Shown here: in pieces, positions 37,677 to 50,112 of the stretch | How positions within the stretch are numbered: position 1 is the stretch's first letter | How the letters are laid out: each line of letters begins with the position of its first letter | Source: Aselliscus stoliczkanus | Taxonomy: Eukaryota > Chordata > Mammalia > Chiroptera > Hipposideridae | DNA: 64,000 nucleotides | NCBI GenBank assembly: GCA_033961575.1 | Contig: CM066737.1 | Coordinates: forward strand, 45,484,771 to 45,548,770 | Direction: 5' to 3' | Notes under the pieces: model-generated | Told to the model about the DNA's origin: nothing | Database searches by the model: none | Seen by the model: the letters and a program-made list of their open reading frames with translations, nothing else | Position numbers and translations under genes: made by a program

Positions 37677-40600
37677 TTTTTTTTCTTTGTTTTATTAGTT
37701 TCAGGTGTACAACACAATGCAATAGTTATACTCTTTAACCCCCAAAGTGACAACACCCCTTCCCCAGTTCGCAACCCAACCCCCCCATATCATACATATC
37801 TATTACAATTCCTTTGACTCCCTTCCACAATATACTCCACATCCTGTGACTATCTATATATTCAGTTACAGTTGGCATAGAATATTATACAACATCAGCT
37901 TCAGGTGTACAGTGCAGGGATCACACCTTTACGCCATCCAAAACTTTTACATTATTATATTCCACGAAATGTGTTTCATATCACTGTGGCAATATTGTAG
38001 TTGTCTATTTATGCTCTCTAATCCCTTTCCCTTCTCCCTTATCCCCACCCCCCTCCCAACTAGCAACCCTCAGTTTTTCCTCTATATCTATGAGTCTGTT
38101 TACTTTGATCGTTCATTCAATTTTTTCAGACTCCACAAATAAGTGAGATCATACGGTACTTGTCTTTCTTCGATGGACTTTTTTCACTTAACATAATAGT
38201 CTGTTCACAACATTATCAATTACAATCCCAGAACTTCCCTCATATACCTGCGGCAACATTGTAGTCACCCAACTACGCTGTCCAAAACCTTCCCCCTCTC
38301 CTTCATCCCCACTCCCTCCCAGCCAGCAACCATCAGTTTTTCTTTTATATCTGCTTGATATGACTTCAATCTTCTTAAATTCACTGAGACTTGTTTTGTG
38401 GCCTAACGTGGTCTATCTTGGAAAATGTCCCATGTGTACTTGAGAAGAATGTATATTCTGTTTTTCAGGGTGAAATGCTCTAAAAATATCAACGAAGTCC
38501 AGCTGTACTAAAGTGTCCTTTAAGGCCCCTCTTTCTGTGTTGATTTTCTGTCTAAAGGGTCTGTCCATTGGTGACAATGGGGTGTTGAATTCCCCTACTA
38601 TGATAGTGTTACTGTTAATCTCTGTCTTTATGTCTGTCAAAATGTGTTATATGTAATTAGGAGTTCCTATGTGGGGTGCATAGATGTTTATTAGGGTTAT
38701 AGTGCCCTTCTTTGTCTTTTATTCTAGTCATTTTAAAGTCTATTTTCTCCAAAATAAGTATTGGTACTCCAACATTTTTTTTCTCATTTCCATTTGCATG
38801 AAATATCTTATTCCATCTGTAAACAGCATATACATGTGTCCTATTTTCTTATCCACTCAGCCACTCTCTGTCTTTTGATTGCAGCATTTAGCCCATTCAC
38901 ATTTAAAATGATTATTGATAGGTGCATATGTATTGCCATTTTGTTATTTGTATTCCTGGTGTTCATGGGTTAGCTTGTTTACCCCTTTCTTTTGTTTAAA
39001 ACAGCCCTTTTAACATTTGTTGCAATGCTGGCTTGGTCGTAATGAATTCCTTAAGCTTATTCTTTTCTGAGAAGCTTTTTATTTCTCCTTCGATTTTAAG
39101 TGAGTGACGTGCTGTATAGAGCAATCTTGGTTGTAGTCCTTTATTTTGTGTCACTTTGAATATCTCCTGCCACTCCCTTCTGGTCTGCAGAGTTTCTGTA
39201 GACAAGTCAGCTGTTAGTCTAACAGGAGTTCCTTCGTATGTAACCTGCTGTTTTTCTCTTGCTGCCCCTAGGATTCTGTCTCTGTTTTTAACCTTTGCCA
39301 TTTTAACTGTGATGTGTCTTGGTGTGGACCTGTTTGGGTTCAGCTTGTTTGGAACCCTCTGCACTTCCTGGGAATGTATGTTGATTTCCTTCGCCAGAGT
39401 AGGGAAGTTTTCAGAAATTAGTTTTTCAAATACATTCTCGACCTCTTGCTTCTTCTCTTCTCCTTCTGGTATTCCTATGAGTCAAGGGTGGTTGTGCTTC
39501 CCCTTGTCCCATAGGGCTCTTAAACTATTTTCATTGTTTTTTATTCTTTGGTCTTTTTGTTGTGCCAACTGGCTGATTTCTGCTATTTTGTCTTCCAAAT
39601 CGCTGATCCGCCCTCTGCTTCATCTGCTCTACTGCTGATTCCTTCAAGTGAGTTCTTCATTTCAGTTATTGTATTCTTTAGTTTTAACTGGTTGGTTTTT
39701 ATGATTTCTCTTTCCTTCCTTATATCCTCACTAAGTTTGTTAAACATTCTTATCATCAGTGTTCCAAACTCTGTCTCTGAAAGGCTGGATCCCTCTGTTT
39801 CATTTAGTTCCATTTGTAGAGGTTCCTTCTGATCTTTTACTTGTGACATGTTTCTTTGTTTCCCCATTCTGGTTGTCACTCTGGGATTGCTTTGATGTAT
39901 TAGATAGATCACCAGGAGAGCCCTGGCTGGATCATGCAGGCACACAGCTCACGGCCCAACACTCCCAGGAAAACTCCCAGTCTCAGCCTGTCCCAATCAG
40001 CCGCACGCAGATCATGTCGAGCCAATCACCAATCTGGCAAGCCTGCAAGTGCAGTGCGGAGAGCAGGGACCCGAGGCAGCTTGTGCATTCCCACATCTCA
40101 GTGAGCAGCCTATTGGAGCCAGAGCACACCCACCAGGCATTCCCCAGGCAATGCAGCACAAGCCGTGTGGAGGGTGAGGATCCCAGGCGGCGCGCACACT
40201 CCCGGGTCTCAGTGAGCAGCCAATTGGAGCCTCAGTGCACCCACCAAACATTTCCCTGGCAACGCAGTATAACCAGAGTGGAGAGTGGGGATCCAAGGCC
40301 GCCTGCATGTGAGCGCGCGCACGCACACACGTACTTCTGCGCCACTTGCACCAGATCAATGAGGTCCCGGACCTGACCTTCTATGGGAGGGCCCAACCCT
40401 GACAAAATGGCACCCTGACTACAACACTCGCATGCAGTCTCCACACCAGGGGAAAAAGAGTCCAAAAACCTCCAGCCTTTGCACCAAAGGTGCTCCATTC
40501 AGTCCGTCCCCGCAGGCTCCCGGGGCCAGCCCACACAGCCACTCCCTCCACCAGGAACCAGGGAAGTGCTCACCCGCCAGCAAGACTGTGTGCCGGCACC

Positions 40601-40954
40601 ACTGATTCTCTAGCCGCTCTTAGCCTCACCGAGCTGTGCAAAGAGAGTCCTCACTAATTTACTGCCAGCTGTCTTGGAACTTCTCTTCCCGGCAAAGGAA
40701 CTCTGGGCTGGTGAGCTCAGTGTGCGGCTGGAGGGTCTCTCCCCGAACCGGAGAAGCCTCATCACAGCTGGGGCTTCCCTCACAGGGTTCCCCCTCTCTC
40801 ATCTTCGCCCGTCCTACCAGACCTGGCGTGGCCTCCTCTTTAAGTTCTTCATTTAGTGGTTCTGTTCATCTAGAGTTCCGGGGACCTCAAGGGTTGAATG
40901 CTATGTAATTGGTTTGTAATTTTGGTGTGATCCTGGGAGGTCGTTAGCACAGCC
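37677..40954 (-). mobile_element. L1 missing the RT region, with 111-bp repeats in its 5' UTR
   Basis: On the minus strand: the 5' end is at 40954, a GC-rich 5' UTR about 1.08 kb long precedes the ORF1 start near 39871 (MGKQRNMSQVKDQ), ORF1 runs to about 39000, the ORF2 endonuclease start lies between 39000 and 38360, then 3' UTR text follows (38360-37677). The RT and C-terminal parts are absent. It is inserted in ORF2 of the outer L1. Approximate duplication GGGTTATATTTTCT (37663-37676) versus GGATTATGTTTTCT (40955-40968). Confidence 0.85.
40054..40386 (-). repeat. 111-bp tandem monomers in L1 5' UTR
   Basis: Three units start at 40054, 40165 and 40276 (spacing 111 and 111). Each begins with GTG-GGAGAG-type text, and the first two share TCTCAGTGAGCAGCC followed by ATTGGAGCC. 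The third is partial. The position, upstream of ORF1, is like the promoter monomers of rodent L1s. Confidence 0.82.
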
Positions 40955-43900
40955 GGATTATGTTTTCTATTTCTGTGAAAAATGCCCTTGGTAGTTTGAT
41001 AGGAATTGCATTGAATCTATAGATTGCTTTAGGTCGTATGGATATTTTACCTATATTAATTCTTCCTATCCATGAGCATGGTAGGTGTTTCCATTTATTT
41101 TTATCTTATTTTATTTCTTTTTTAAGTGTCTTATAATTTACTGTGTACAGATCTTTTACATCTTTGGTTGAATTTATTCCTAGGTATTTTATAGTTCTTG
41201 AAACAATTGTAAATGGGACAGTTTTTTTTCTTAATTTCTCCTTCCATTAGTTTATTATTGGTATATGCAAATGCAGCTGTTTTCTGAACATTGATTTTAT
41301 ATCCTGCTACTTTACTGAATTAGTCTATCAGTTCCAATAGTTTTTTGATGGAGTCTTTGGGACTCTGCATATACAGTATCATGTCATCTGCATATGACAA
41401 TTTTATTTCTTCCTTGCCAATTTCGATGCCTTTTATTTCTTTTACTTCTCTGATTGCTGTGGTTAGAACTTCCAGAACTATGTTGAAAAAAGAGGAGAAA
41501 GTGAACAGCCTTGTCTTGTTCCTGATCTTAAGGGGAATGGTTTTAGCTTTTCCCCATCGAGTATGATGTTAGCTGTAGGTGTATGGTATATGACCTTTAT
41601 TATATTGAGATATGATCCCTGTATTCCACTTTGATAAGGGTTTCTAACATAAATGACTGCTAATAAATCACATTAATTTATTTACGGATGTTGAACCAGC
41701 CTGTGTACTAGGGATGAAACCCACTTGATCATGATGTATGATCTTATTGATATATTGCTGAATTCTGTTTGCTAATATTTTAGTGAGAATTTTTTCATCT
41801 ATATTCATCAGTGATATTGGCCTATAGTTTCCCTTTTTTGTGCTGTCTATATCTGGTTTTGGAATCAGGATGATAGTGGCTTCATAAGAAGAGCTTGGGA
41901 GCCTTCCCTCCTTCTGGATTTTTTGGAATAGTTTGAGAAGAATAGGTGATAGTTCTTTTTTGAATGTTTGATAAAATTCACTTGTGAAGCCATGTGGTCC
42001 AGGGCTTTTGTTCGTTGGGAGCTTGTTGATTTCTGATTCAATTTCCTTGGTAGTAATCAGATGATTTAGATTTTCTATTTCTTCTCAAGTTAGCTTTGGA
42101 AGGTTGCATGCTTCTAGAAAATGATCCATTTCGTCCAGAATGTCAAATTTGTTGGCATATAGTTGCTCATAGTAGTTTATTAAAATTCTTGTATTTCTGT
42201 GATGTCTGTAGTCATTTCCTCTGTTTTGTTCTTGATTTTACTAATTTGAGACCTCTCTCTCTTTTTTTGATGAGTCTCGCTAGAGGTTTGTCAATTTTGT
42301 TTATCTTCTCAAAAAACCAGCTCTTGGTTTCGTTGATCTTTTGTATTGTTTTTCTGTTCTCTATATTGTTTATTTCTGCTCTAGTGTTTATTATCTCCTT
42401 CCTTGTACTCCCCTTTGGATTCTTTTGCTGTTCTTTATCCCGTTCCGTGAGATTTAAGGATAACCTGTTGATTTGAGATTTTTCTTCCTTCTTTAGATAG
42501 ACCTGCACTGCTATGAACTTCCCTCTTAGGACTGCTTTGGCAGAATCCCAGAGATTTTGGGTTGTGGTGTTTTCATTTTCATTTGTCTCCAGGTATCTTT
42601 TGATTTCCTACTTGATCTCATTTGTGACCCACTCGCTATTTAGTAGCATGTTATTTAGCCTCCATTTATTTGTCAGCTTTCCAGATTTCTACTTATAATT
42701 TATTTCTAGTTTCGTAGCTTGTGGTCAGACACTTGAAATGATTTCAATCTTCTTAAATGTATTGAGACTTGTTTTGTGGCCTAACGTTTAGTCTATCTTA
42801 GAAAATGTTCCATGTGGACTTGAAAAGTGCACTTGGGGGTGAAGTGCTCTGAATATATCAGTTAAATCCAGCTGGTCTAAAGTGTCATTTAAGGTCACTG
42901 TTTTCGCATTGATTGTTGGTCTGGGGGATCTGTCCATTGGTGTCAGAGGGGTGTTGAAGTCCCCTGCTATGATAGTGTTACTGTTGATCTCTGTCTTTAT
43001 GTCTGACAATATCTGTGTAATATATTAAGGAGATCCTATGTTAGGTTCATAGATGTTTACCAGGTTTATGTCCTCTTGTTGGATCGATCCTTTTATTATT
43101 ATGAAGTGTTGTTGTTTGTCCTCTGTTATATTCTTCACTTTAAAGTCCATTTTATCTGATATAAATAATGCTACTCCAGCTTTTTTCTCAGTTCCAGTTG
43201 CATGAAATATTTTGCTCCATCCCTTTAATTTCAGCCTGAATGTGTCTTTTGATCTGAGGTGAGTCTCTTGTGTACAGCATATGCTGGGGTCTTGCTTTCT
43301 TATTCATTCAGCCGCCCCATGTCTTTTTATTGGAGCATTCAATCCATTTTCATTTAATGTGTTTATTGATAGGTGCATAGTTATTGCCATTTTGTTATTT
43401 GTGTTCCTAGTCTTTCTTAGTTAGGTTGTTCTTCTCTTCTGCTTAAAGAAGCCCTTTTAACATTTCCTGCAAATTTGGCTTGGTGGTAATGAATTCCCTT
43501 AACTTGTTCTTTTCTGGGAAGCTCTTTATCTCTCCTTCAATTTTAAATGATAACCTTGATGGATACAGCAGTCTGGGTTGTAGGCCTTCATTTTTCATCA
43601 CTCTGAAAACCTCCTGCCACTCCCTTGTGACCTGCAGAGTTTCTGTTGAAAAGTCGGCTGATAATCTTATGGGGGTGCCCTTGTAAGTAACTTGCTGCCT
43701 TTACCTTGCTGCTTTAAGAATTCTGTCTTGGTCCTTAACCCTTGCCATTTTCACTATAATGTGTCTTGTTGTGGGTCTGTTTGGGATCATCTTGATCGGA
43801 ACTCTCTGCACTTCCAGGGCTTGTATTTCACTGTACTTTGCCAGGTTAGGGAAGTTTTCAGATATTATTACTACAAATATGTTCTCAATCATGTGTTCCC

Positions 43901-44989
43901 TCTCTTCTCCTTCTGGTATTCCAATGATCTGAAGTTGTTGTGTTACATGTTGTCTCCCGGCTCTCTTAAACTATTTTCAATGTTTTACATTCTTTTTTCT
44001 TTTTGTTGTTCTGCTTCAGTGATCTCTGCTATTTTGTCTTCTAAGTCACTGATTCGATTTTCTGCTTTGTCCAATCTGCTAGTAATTCCATGGAATTTGT
44101 TATTTAATTCAGTAATTGCATTCTTAAGTTCAAGCTGGTTGCTTTACATAATTTCTCTATCCTTCTTTATATTTTCATTAATTTCCTTGAACATTGTAAT
44201 AATCAGTGTTCTGAACTCTGTCTCCGATAGGTTGTTTACCTCTATTTCCTCTAGTTCCACTGATTGAGGAGGTTTCTTCTGTTCTTTTATTTGGGTTGTA
44301 TTTCTTTGTCTCCCCATTCTGGTTTACTCTTTATGCTTGCTTCGATATAATAAATAGATCCCCTAGGTCTCTCAGTCTTTTCCGGTAAATTTATATGGAG
44401 TGTGTCCTTTATATTTGAATTACTCAGTCTGCGTATTCTCTTGTGCGTGTATACCTGAGGTGTTCCTTGTTTTGTGTGTCTTCTCCTGTTGAAGTTTAGC
44501 TTTGGTTACTTTTATCTTGTCAGTAGGTGGAATTGACTCCCAGACTGATTAACTGTGAGGATCAGCAGTGTCTGTAGTTTATGAGTTGCTCTAAGAGGGT
44601 TGACCCCTCTGATGAGGATTGGACCCTTTGGGCCCGTGCACCTGTAGTGACTTCTTTTGGGTGTGACTCTTGTATGTCAAACCCAGAAATGCTCTGGTTT
44701 TATCTAAAGTTGGCCTCCGGGTATGATGATTCTTGTGTCTCTTTGTTTGGACCCAGCTGCAGAGTGATTTTAGAACAAAACAGATCAACAAAAACAACCT
44801 CCACAGCCACCAAAGGAAACAAAATTCTCTCACATGTAAAAGAATACAACCATCAACCTACAGTCAACTTGTACAGAAATATCAAACATACAAAAGAAGA
44901 AAACAAACAGAAACAAAACAATAACCACACACACGAAAAGAACAGAAGAGGAAACCAAATAAACTATAATATCATAAAAAATAGAATAA

Positions 44990-45242
44990 ACACGAGAAAC
45001 TGAATAGCTATGCCAAAAAATAAAAATAAAAATTAAAATTAAAAATTAAAGAAATAAAAAAGTAAAAATAAAAATAAAATAATAAAATAAAATTTGCAGA
45101 AAACAGGAAAGGAGGAAAAGTACAGCAGTGAGAAGAATGAATAAAAGAAGGGAGAAAGTGTGGGTGGGAAGAAAAAAAGAAAAAGAAAAGAAAGAAAAAG
45201 AGAAAAAATATATATATATTTGTCTACACACCCATATATATG

Positions 45243-45292
<50 letters not shown>
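44990..45292. repeat. A-rich low-complexity tract with (TA)n
   Basis: Polypurine, A-rich sequence (44990-45215), then about 44 bp of TA (45249-45292), inside the 5' UTR of the L1 at 35890-46708. Confidence 0.85.
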
Positions 45293-45295
<3 letters not shown>

Positions 45296-46708
45296 CTATA
45301 TTAAAAACTAGAAAATGATAAAAATGAAATAGAAATAAAACCAAAACTAACCAAGGGAAGCAACCAATAAAGTGGAAAAAAAACCTGTGCCGGTCTTGGC
45401 TAAAGTCCACCAAGTTCTCTTCAGTTTTTCCTCTGCTGTACAAAAATTCCTGTGTGTCTTGTGGGAACAGAGTAGGCCACCTGATGCCTAGCATGATCCT
45501 GTCACTGCAGGTTTGCTGTACTTGAGTGTGGTTGTGACGTGTGATTGGTGGTTTTTACAAAGTCACTGCCATTTTGCTTTCGCCTGTCCCAAGGCAGGCT
45601 GCACCCCCAAAGGCTCAGTGAGTATCTTTGGGCACCCTTTCCGTTGACAGCTGTGGAGAATGAAAGAGTTCCCCACTGCCAAAAGCCAGCTACCACGAGT
45701 CTCTGAATTAGTGCCTCAGCAGCTGAACCTGCCCTGCCTCCCAAACCTTGCAGAAAGGTGGGAGCGGGGTAGGTAATCTCACTCTGCAGCCTTTTCTGGG
45801 GTGGAAATTCTCAACCTCCTGCAGGTACAAATACCTCTGTAGTCTTCCCCTACTGCTCCATTCAGGGGTCAGTTTAAGACTCTGGCTTTGCGGGGGCCAA
45901 AGTTTGTGGGGGTGGGTGGGTTTTTTGTTTGTTTGTTTGTTTGTTTGTTTGCTTTCTGTTCAAGAGAGGAGAAAAAGAAGAAGAAAAAAAAGACAATCCC
46001 AACACTATTTTGAACTAAGGCTGTTGCCTCATACACTCCAGCGGAGCTCCTGCTGCTCTCCCAAAGGGACTGCCGGGGTTTAGTGGGCTGTGCACACCCT
46101 GCTGTATGCCTTAGATCCCTGCTCTGTCTCTCTGCGTGCCAGTATTCTTTTTTTCCCCTGCTCTCCTGGTTTCAGGCTTCTGCCTCAGCTCCTGGTCTTC
46201 CTGGGACCTGGTGGGTACAGAGACTATTCCCTGAACCGGGTGGGAGCAGGGATTGATCTTGCCCTGTCACTGCTGGGCTCTGCACCCTGCTTCCTGGGGA
46301 CCTGGGGAGCCGTGGATGCAGCTCGTATCTCTGCACACTCATCTCCCCTCTCTCGTCCCCCACTTGCCCAGCCTGATGCTTCTTCCTCAGGCTGCAGATT
46401 GTTGTGTTCTTGCTGTACTCTAGGCTGGACATGGGGCGGAGGGAGCGAGCAGTGGGAACACTCACCGATCTGCTCCCTGAAGCTCTGGTGCCTCAGCAGT
46501 CGCGGGTGTGGACTGTACCTCACGCGTCTCGCCGCTTTCTTCTCCTACTCGCCCGGCCTGCCCACCTTTCAGCAATCGTGTGAAACTCTTAGTTGCACTG
46601 TGTGATGAGTAGACTTCTCTTTGAAGCATTACAGAAGTTCAAATTGTGGATATTTCCAGAGGAGAATTCAGGGAGCCCTCCTCACAGCTGCCATCTCGCC
46701 CCCCCCCC

Positions 46709-48020
46709 AATCTGTGGCTATTTCTTTTAAGAACACACTTTAATATTTCCTTATGTGAGTTCACTTTTGTCATGTTACCTTAGTTTCTGTTTTTGTCTGA
46801 TAATGTTTTTATTTCACTTTGAACCTTGAGGTATAATTTTGCTGAGTATATGATTTTAATTGAGCATTCACTTGTTTTTTGTTTGGTTTTATTAGGGAAT
46901 TGGGAAGGGGAATAGCCAAATTGTTGTCCTTCAATCTTAGTTGTGGAGAGCGCAACAAGCTCAGCTCCAAGTTCAGTCATGCCACTCACCTCAAGGTGCT
47001 GTGTTCACTCAGTTGTGGGTGGGTGTAGCCACCATCCCATGCAGGAGTTGAACTGGCATCCTTGTTAAGAGCACATGCTCTATTCCCTTCCACACAGGTG
47101 GCAGCTCAGCTCAAGGTGCCAATTTCAATCTTTAGTGGTGGGCAGGTGTAGCCCAACATCTCGAATCACTGTGCTCTCATTAGCTGAGCCGTCAGGCCAC
47201 CTGTTGGCAGTTCAGTGTCAGCTCAGTTTGGGCGCAGCTCACTGGCACATGTGGGAATCAAACCAGCAACCCTGTTGCTCAGAGCTTGCACTCTTGAGCA
47301 AGCTCTTAACCAACTGAGCCAGTTCAGCCAGCCCTAGCACTCACTTTTTTACCAGCAAATTAACATTATAATTTCAACATCTTCTAGCTTTCATTGTTGC
47401 TGTTGAGAATGCATTCATCCCTCTTATTGTTTCTCTATTGAAGTTGATCTCTTTATTTTTTCTCTAATGTTGACATTATTTTTTCTCTTTTTTTCTGCAA
47501 CGTCACTATGATAAGTCTAAATGTTGATTGCTTTTCATTCATTCTGCTTGAGACCTGTTGAGCTCTTTAAATGTGAGAACCAGTGTCTTTCATAAATTCT
47601 AATGGCCATTATTTCTTCAAATATTGCTTTTCTGCCTTCTTTTCTCACATTGTGGAACACTTCTCAATTTATATTGTATGTTTATCATCTTATTCTCTTG
47701 TCTCTCTTTTCCATTTCCATCCTTCAATTTTCCTTTCTTCATTTATCACAGTTTCTTCTAGCCAACCTCTAGTGTTGTTGTTTTCAACCATGTCTAATCT
47801 ACCCTTGAGTTTTTAGTTTTCATGTTATGCTTAACTTCCAGATTTTCTAGTTATTTCTCAAACCTTAAATGTCACTATAGTTTGAAGTTTCTTGCTGAGA
47901 TATTTAATTTCAGTTTGTAGTTCCCATGTGCACATTAAAAATAGTCATAGTTGTTTAAAGTTTGCATCAGGCAATTCAACTAGCTTGATTGCTTGTGGAT
48001 TCATTTTTACTATTATTTAT
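46709..48020 (-). mobile_element. Ancient L1-type fragment (tentative)
   Basis: Antisense, highly diverged text resembling L1/HAL1 ORF1 (TTTGAACCTTGAGGTATAAT, then GAACCAGTGTCTTTCATAAA). It is interrupted by the composite SINE at 46873-47335. Confidence 0.5.
46873..47335 (-). mobile_element. Composite SINE B
   Basis: Antisense copy of the same type as 16547-17056, with several tRNA-like units (head GGGCTGGCTGAACTGGCTCA at the right). Duplication AGCATTCACT (46863-46872) versus AGCACTCACT (47336-47345). Confidence 0.87.
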
Positions 48021-48034
48021 TGTGTTATATCTGG

Positions 48035-48526
48035 TGTTGAGGGCCATGGTCCCCAATATTGAGGGGCTTGCAAGCTGGCCTTAGTGGGCTTGGTGAAGCA
48101 TAAACTTGTTTTTCTGCTTTCATTGTTTCTTTCTGCACCTGGAGGGTGCTTACTACTTATTGAGGTATGTGGTGAGGATGGCCAGTTCCTTGGGACACAG
48201 AAGAAAGACGACTATCAGGGTTAATGGAGAAGAACTGTCTTGAGAAACTGACTCCCCCGGGTTTCACTGACCTGTAGGTTTCTGGTAAAAGGTTAATGAT
48301 TTACTTTTTACTGAGGTAATGCACATTGTTTCCTGCTATGCTGCACGTACCCCCTACCTAAAAACTGTATATAAAGCCTGCAACAAATAAACTGGGGAGT
48401 CATCTCTCCATGAGTCATCTCTCCATGTTCTGTCTTTTACTGCAACAAACAGTTTCTGTCTTTTATCGACCGCCGACGCCGTGTACACCTTCTCGAACCC
48501 TGGTCAGCGGAGGCAGGTCCCCCGCA
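48035..48526 (+). mobile_element. Solo LTR of an endogenous retrovirus
   Basis: 492 bp from TGTTGAGGGCC to CCCCGCA (TG...CA ends), flanked by the 6-bp duplication ATCTGG (48029-48034 and 48527-48532). It has a TATA-like TATATAAA (48368-48375), AATAAA (48386-48391), and a tandem 15-bp duplicate GAGTCATCTCTCCAT just after. No gag, pol or env lies beside it, so it is an LTR-LTR recombination remnant. The 6-bp duplication fits beta-type (class II) ERVs, but the family is not identified. Confidence 0.85.
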
Positions 48527-48532
48527 ATCTGG

Positions 48533-49954
48533 TTCATGTTGTTTTGTTTCTTCATGTGTCTGTTTATCATTATCTTCCAATTACTGAAATTGAAAATTAT
48601 TGCAAGAAATAATTTGAAGCCTAGGATGATGAATTTTTTGGCTTATAACCAAACAATTGGAAACATGAAGAGTAAGAAATGACCTTAATCCAATTTCTAG
48701 ATTCAAGATTTTTCTTGGCTACATATGTGACTTGAACCAGGCCTGAATTTCATGTCAAGGGTGGTTTAATCTTGGTTCACCCTTATTTCTAGTGTATAGA
48801 CTTTTGGGATTCAAAAAATAAGTTCAAGTTGGTTGACCAGTGCCAGGCTCTGTGTTCTTACTTTGTTCATATGATTTGCGAAATGAGCTTCTCAGTATGT
48901 CAGTCACATCTGCAGGTTTGCAAATGTATCATTGGCAAAATGATAAGTCATAGCCATTTTTCTTTTATTTTTATCTTTTTTTCTAGATCCCTCACTATGT
49001 TATTAGCTTTGCAATGCTTATAGTGGGTTTTTTTTTAATATTTTAGTTGTTTTTAGTAAGGGAATAACTACAAATTACCTAGTCTGTCATTATTCGAAGC
49101 TGATGGCCCTAATATTCTAATTTAGATGATATTTGTGAAGATTGTATGGAAGTCTTGATCTTGTTGTAAATTTTACAGAAACATAACTTTGAAGAGAAAT
49201 TATTTAGTAAGACACTAAGTATAAGTTTCAACTGGAAGAGAGAATAAAAGAAAAATAAGAGGATTGTAAAAGCCCTTATATTCCAATTGGTAAAATTATG
49301 TGTTTTGGGTATTAACATTGTTAAAACATTTATGTATTCGAAATATAAGCAATAAGATGGTCAGTTCTCTTCCTCAACCTCTCCAAAATCTTTAAAGAAA
49401 TCAATGATTTGTTTTTTACTTTCTGTATAACCAAAATGTAAAAACTTATTTGAAAATGGAGGGTAAATACTATATTTTAGGTTGATTAACAGCATAAATT
49501 TACACGTTCACTTCATGAAGATTCTTCTTGCACTGATATTTTTTCCACTAAATAAGATATGGAATTAGACTAAAAAAATAAGATTAATATTTTGGGATAG
49601 ATTTATATATTTTTTTTATTAGTTTCACGTGTACTTATCTTGTTAGGGAGATTTGTATTTTATATCATTTAAATACTATATTTTTTTAAATATAGATTTT
49701 GCCATACATCTTTGTCATCTTCAAATTGTTTTAAACATCTCAAAGATTTTGTGACTGTGTTGCAGAATTCATTGGCATAGTGATGTATAAAATAATTTAG
49801 CAGAGTAGTTGTAAAATTTTCATTTAAATTTAATATACATTACATTTCTTTTATTATTGTTAACCTAAATATCAGATAAATAGGTTAAGAATAAGTATTA
49901 AACAGAAAAATCCCGATTATACGCAAATGTTACCAGTCGACGTCTGTTCGTTGT
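48533..49954. other. Intron sequence upstream of the ECS
   Basis: Apparently unique apart from a short L1-tail scrap near 49605-49640. No gene found. It borders the editing hairpin. Confidence 0.5.
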
Positions 49955-50112
49955 TCACAGTACATAATCCGAAGGTATTGAGCATAGCTGCTGCAATTCT
50001 AATGGTCAAGAAAGTTAATTACCTACAGAAATTGCCCAAACAATCGCAATCTTCATGATGGCCTTAGTCCGCGAATTGAAACGGCTATGCTCAATAGGAT
50101 TACGTATTGCTA
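49955..50112 (-). promoter_or_regulatory. HTR2C: HTR2C A-to-I editing hairpin (editing sites plus intronic ECS)
   Basis: In the minus-strand transcript, exon bases 50096-50084 pair perfectly (13 bp) with intron bases 49976-49988. After a 5-nt intronic bulge (49971-49975), exon 50112-50097 pairs with 49955-49970 through Watson-Crick and G-U pairs. I derived this pairing base by base from the sequence. The five known editing adenosines fall at 50107 (A), 50105 (B), 50101 (E), 50100 (C) and 50095 (D). Site A faces an intronic C, giving an A-C mismatch of the kind ADARs favour. The intronic arm is the editing complementary sequence described for rodent and human HTR2C. Editing changes Ile/Asn/Ile in intracellular loop 2 and reduces G-protein coupling. 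The element must act before splicing because one arm is intronic. Confidence 0.95.

Larger units (their letters stand above)
35890..46708 (-). mobile_element. Near full-length L1 interrupted by another L1
   Basis: On the minus strand the 5' end is at 46708 (G-run, GCGAGATGGCAGCTGTGAGG). A long 5' UTR (about 2.4 kb, 44330-46708) precedes ORF1 (about 44320-43440, with QRVPIKMIPNRPTTRHI). ORF2 follows at 43430-40955 and 37676-36360, then the 3' UTR at 36360-35890. The RT box YADD is near 41385-41398. Frames are broken many times. The inner L1 at 37677-40954 splits ORF2. Confidence 0.88.

Noticed and set aside
39759..40376. 205-codon plus-strand open frame
   Set aside because: Antisense of L1 ORF1 start and its 5' UTR monomers. 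Repetitive, not a gene.
45748..46605. GC-rich open frames of 111 and 171 codons
   Set aside because: They lie in the 5' UTR of the L1 ending at 46708. No protein family recognised.
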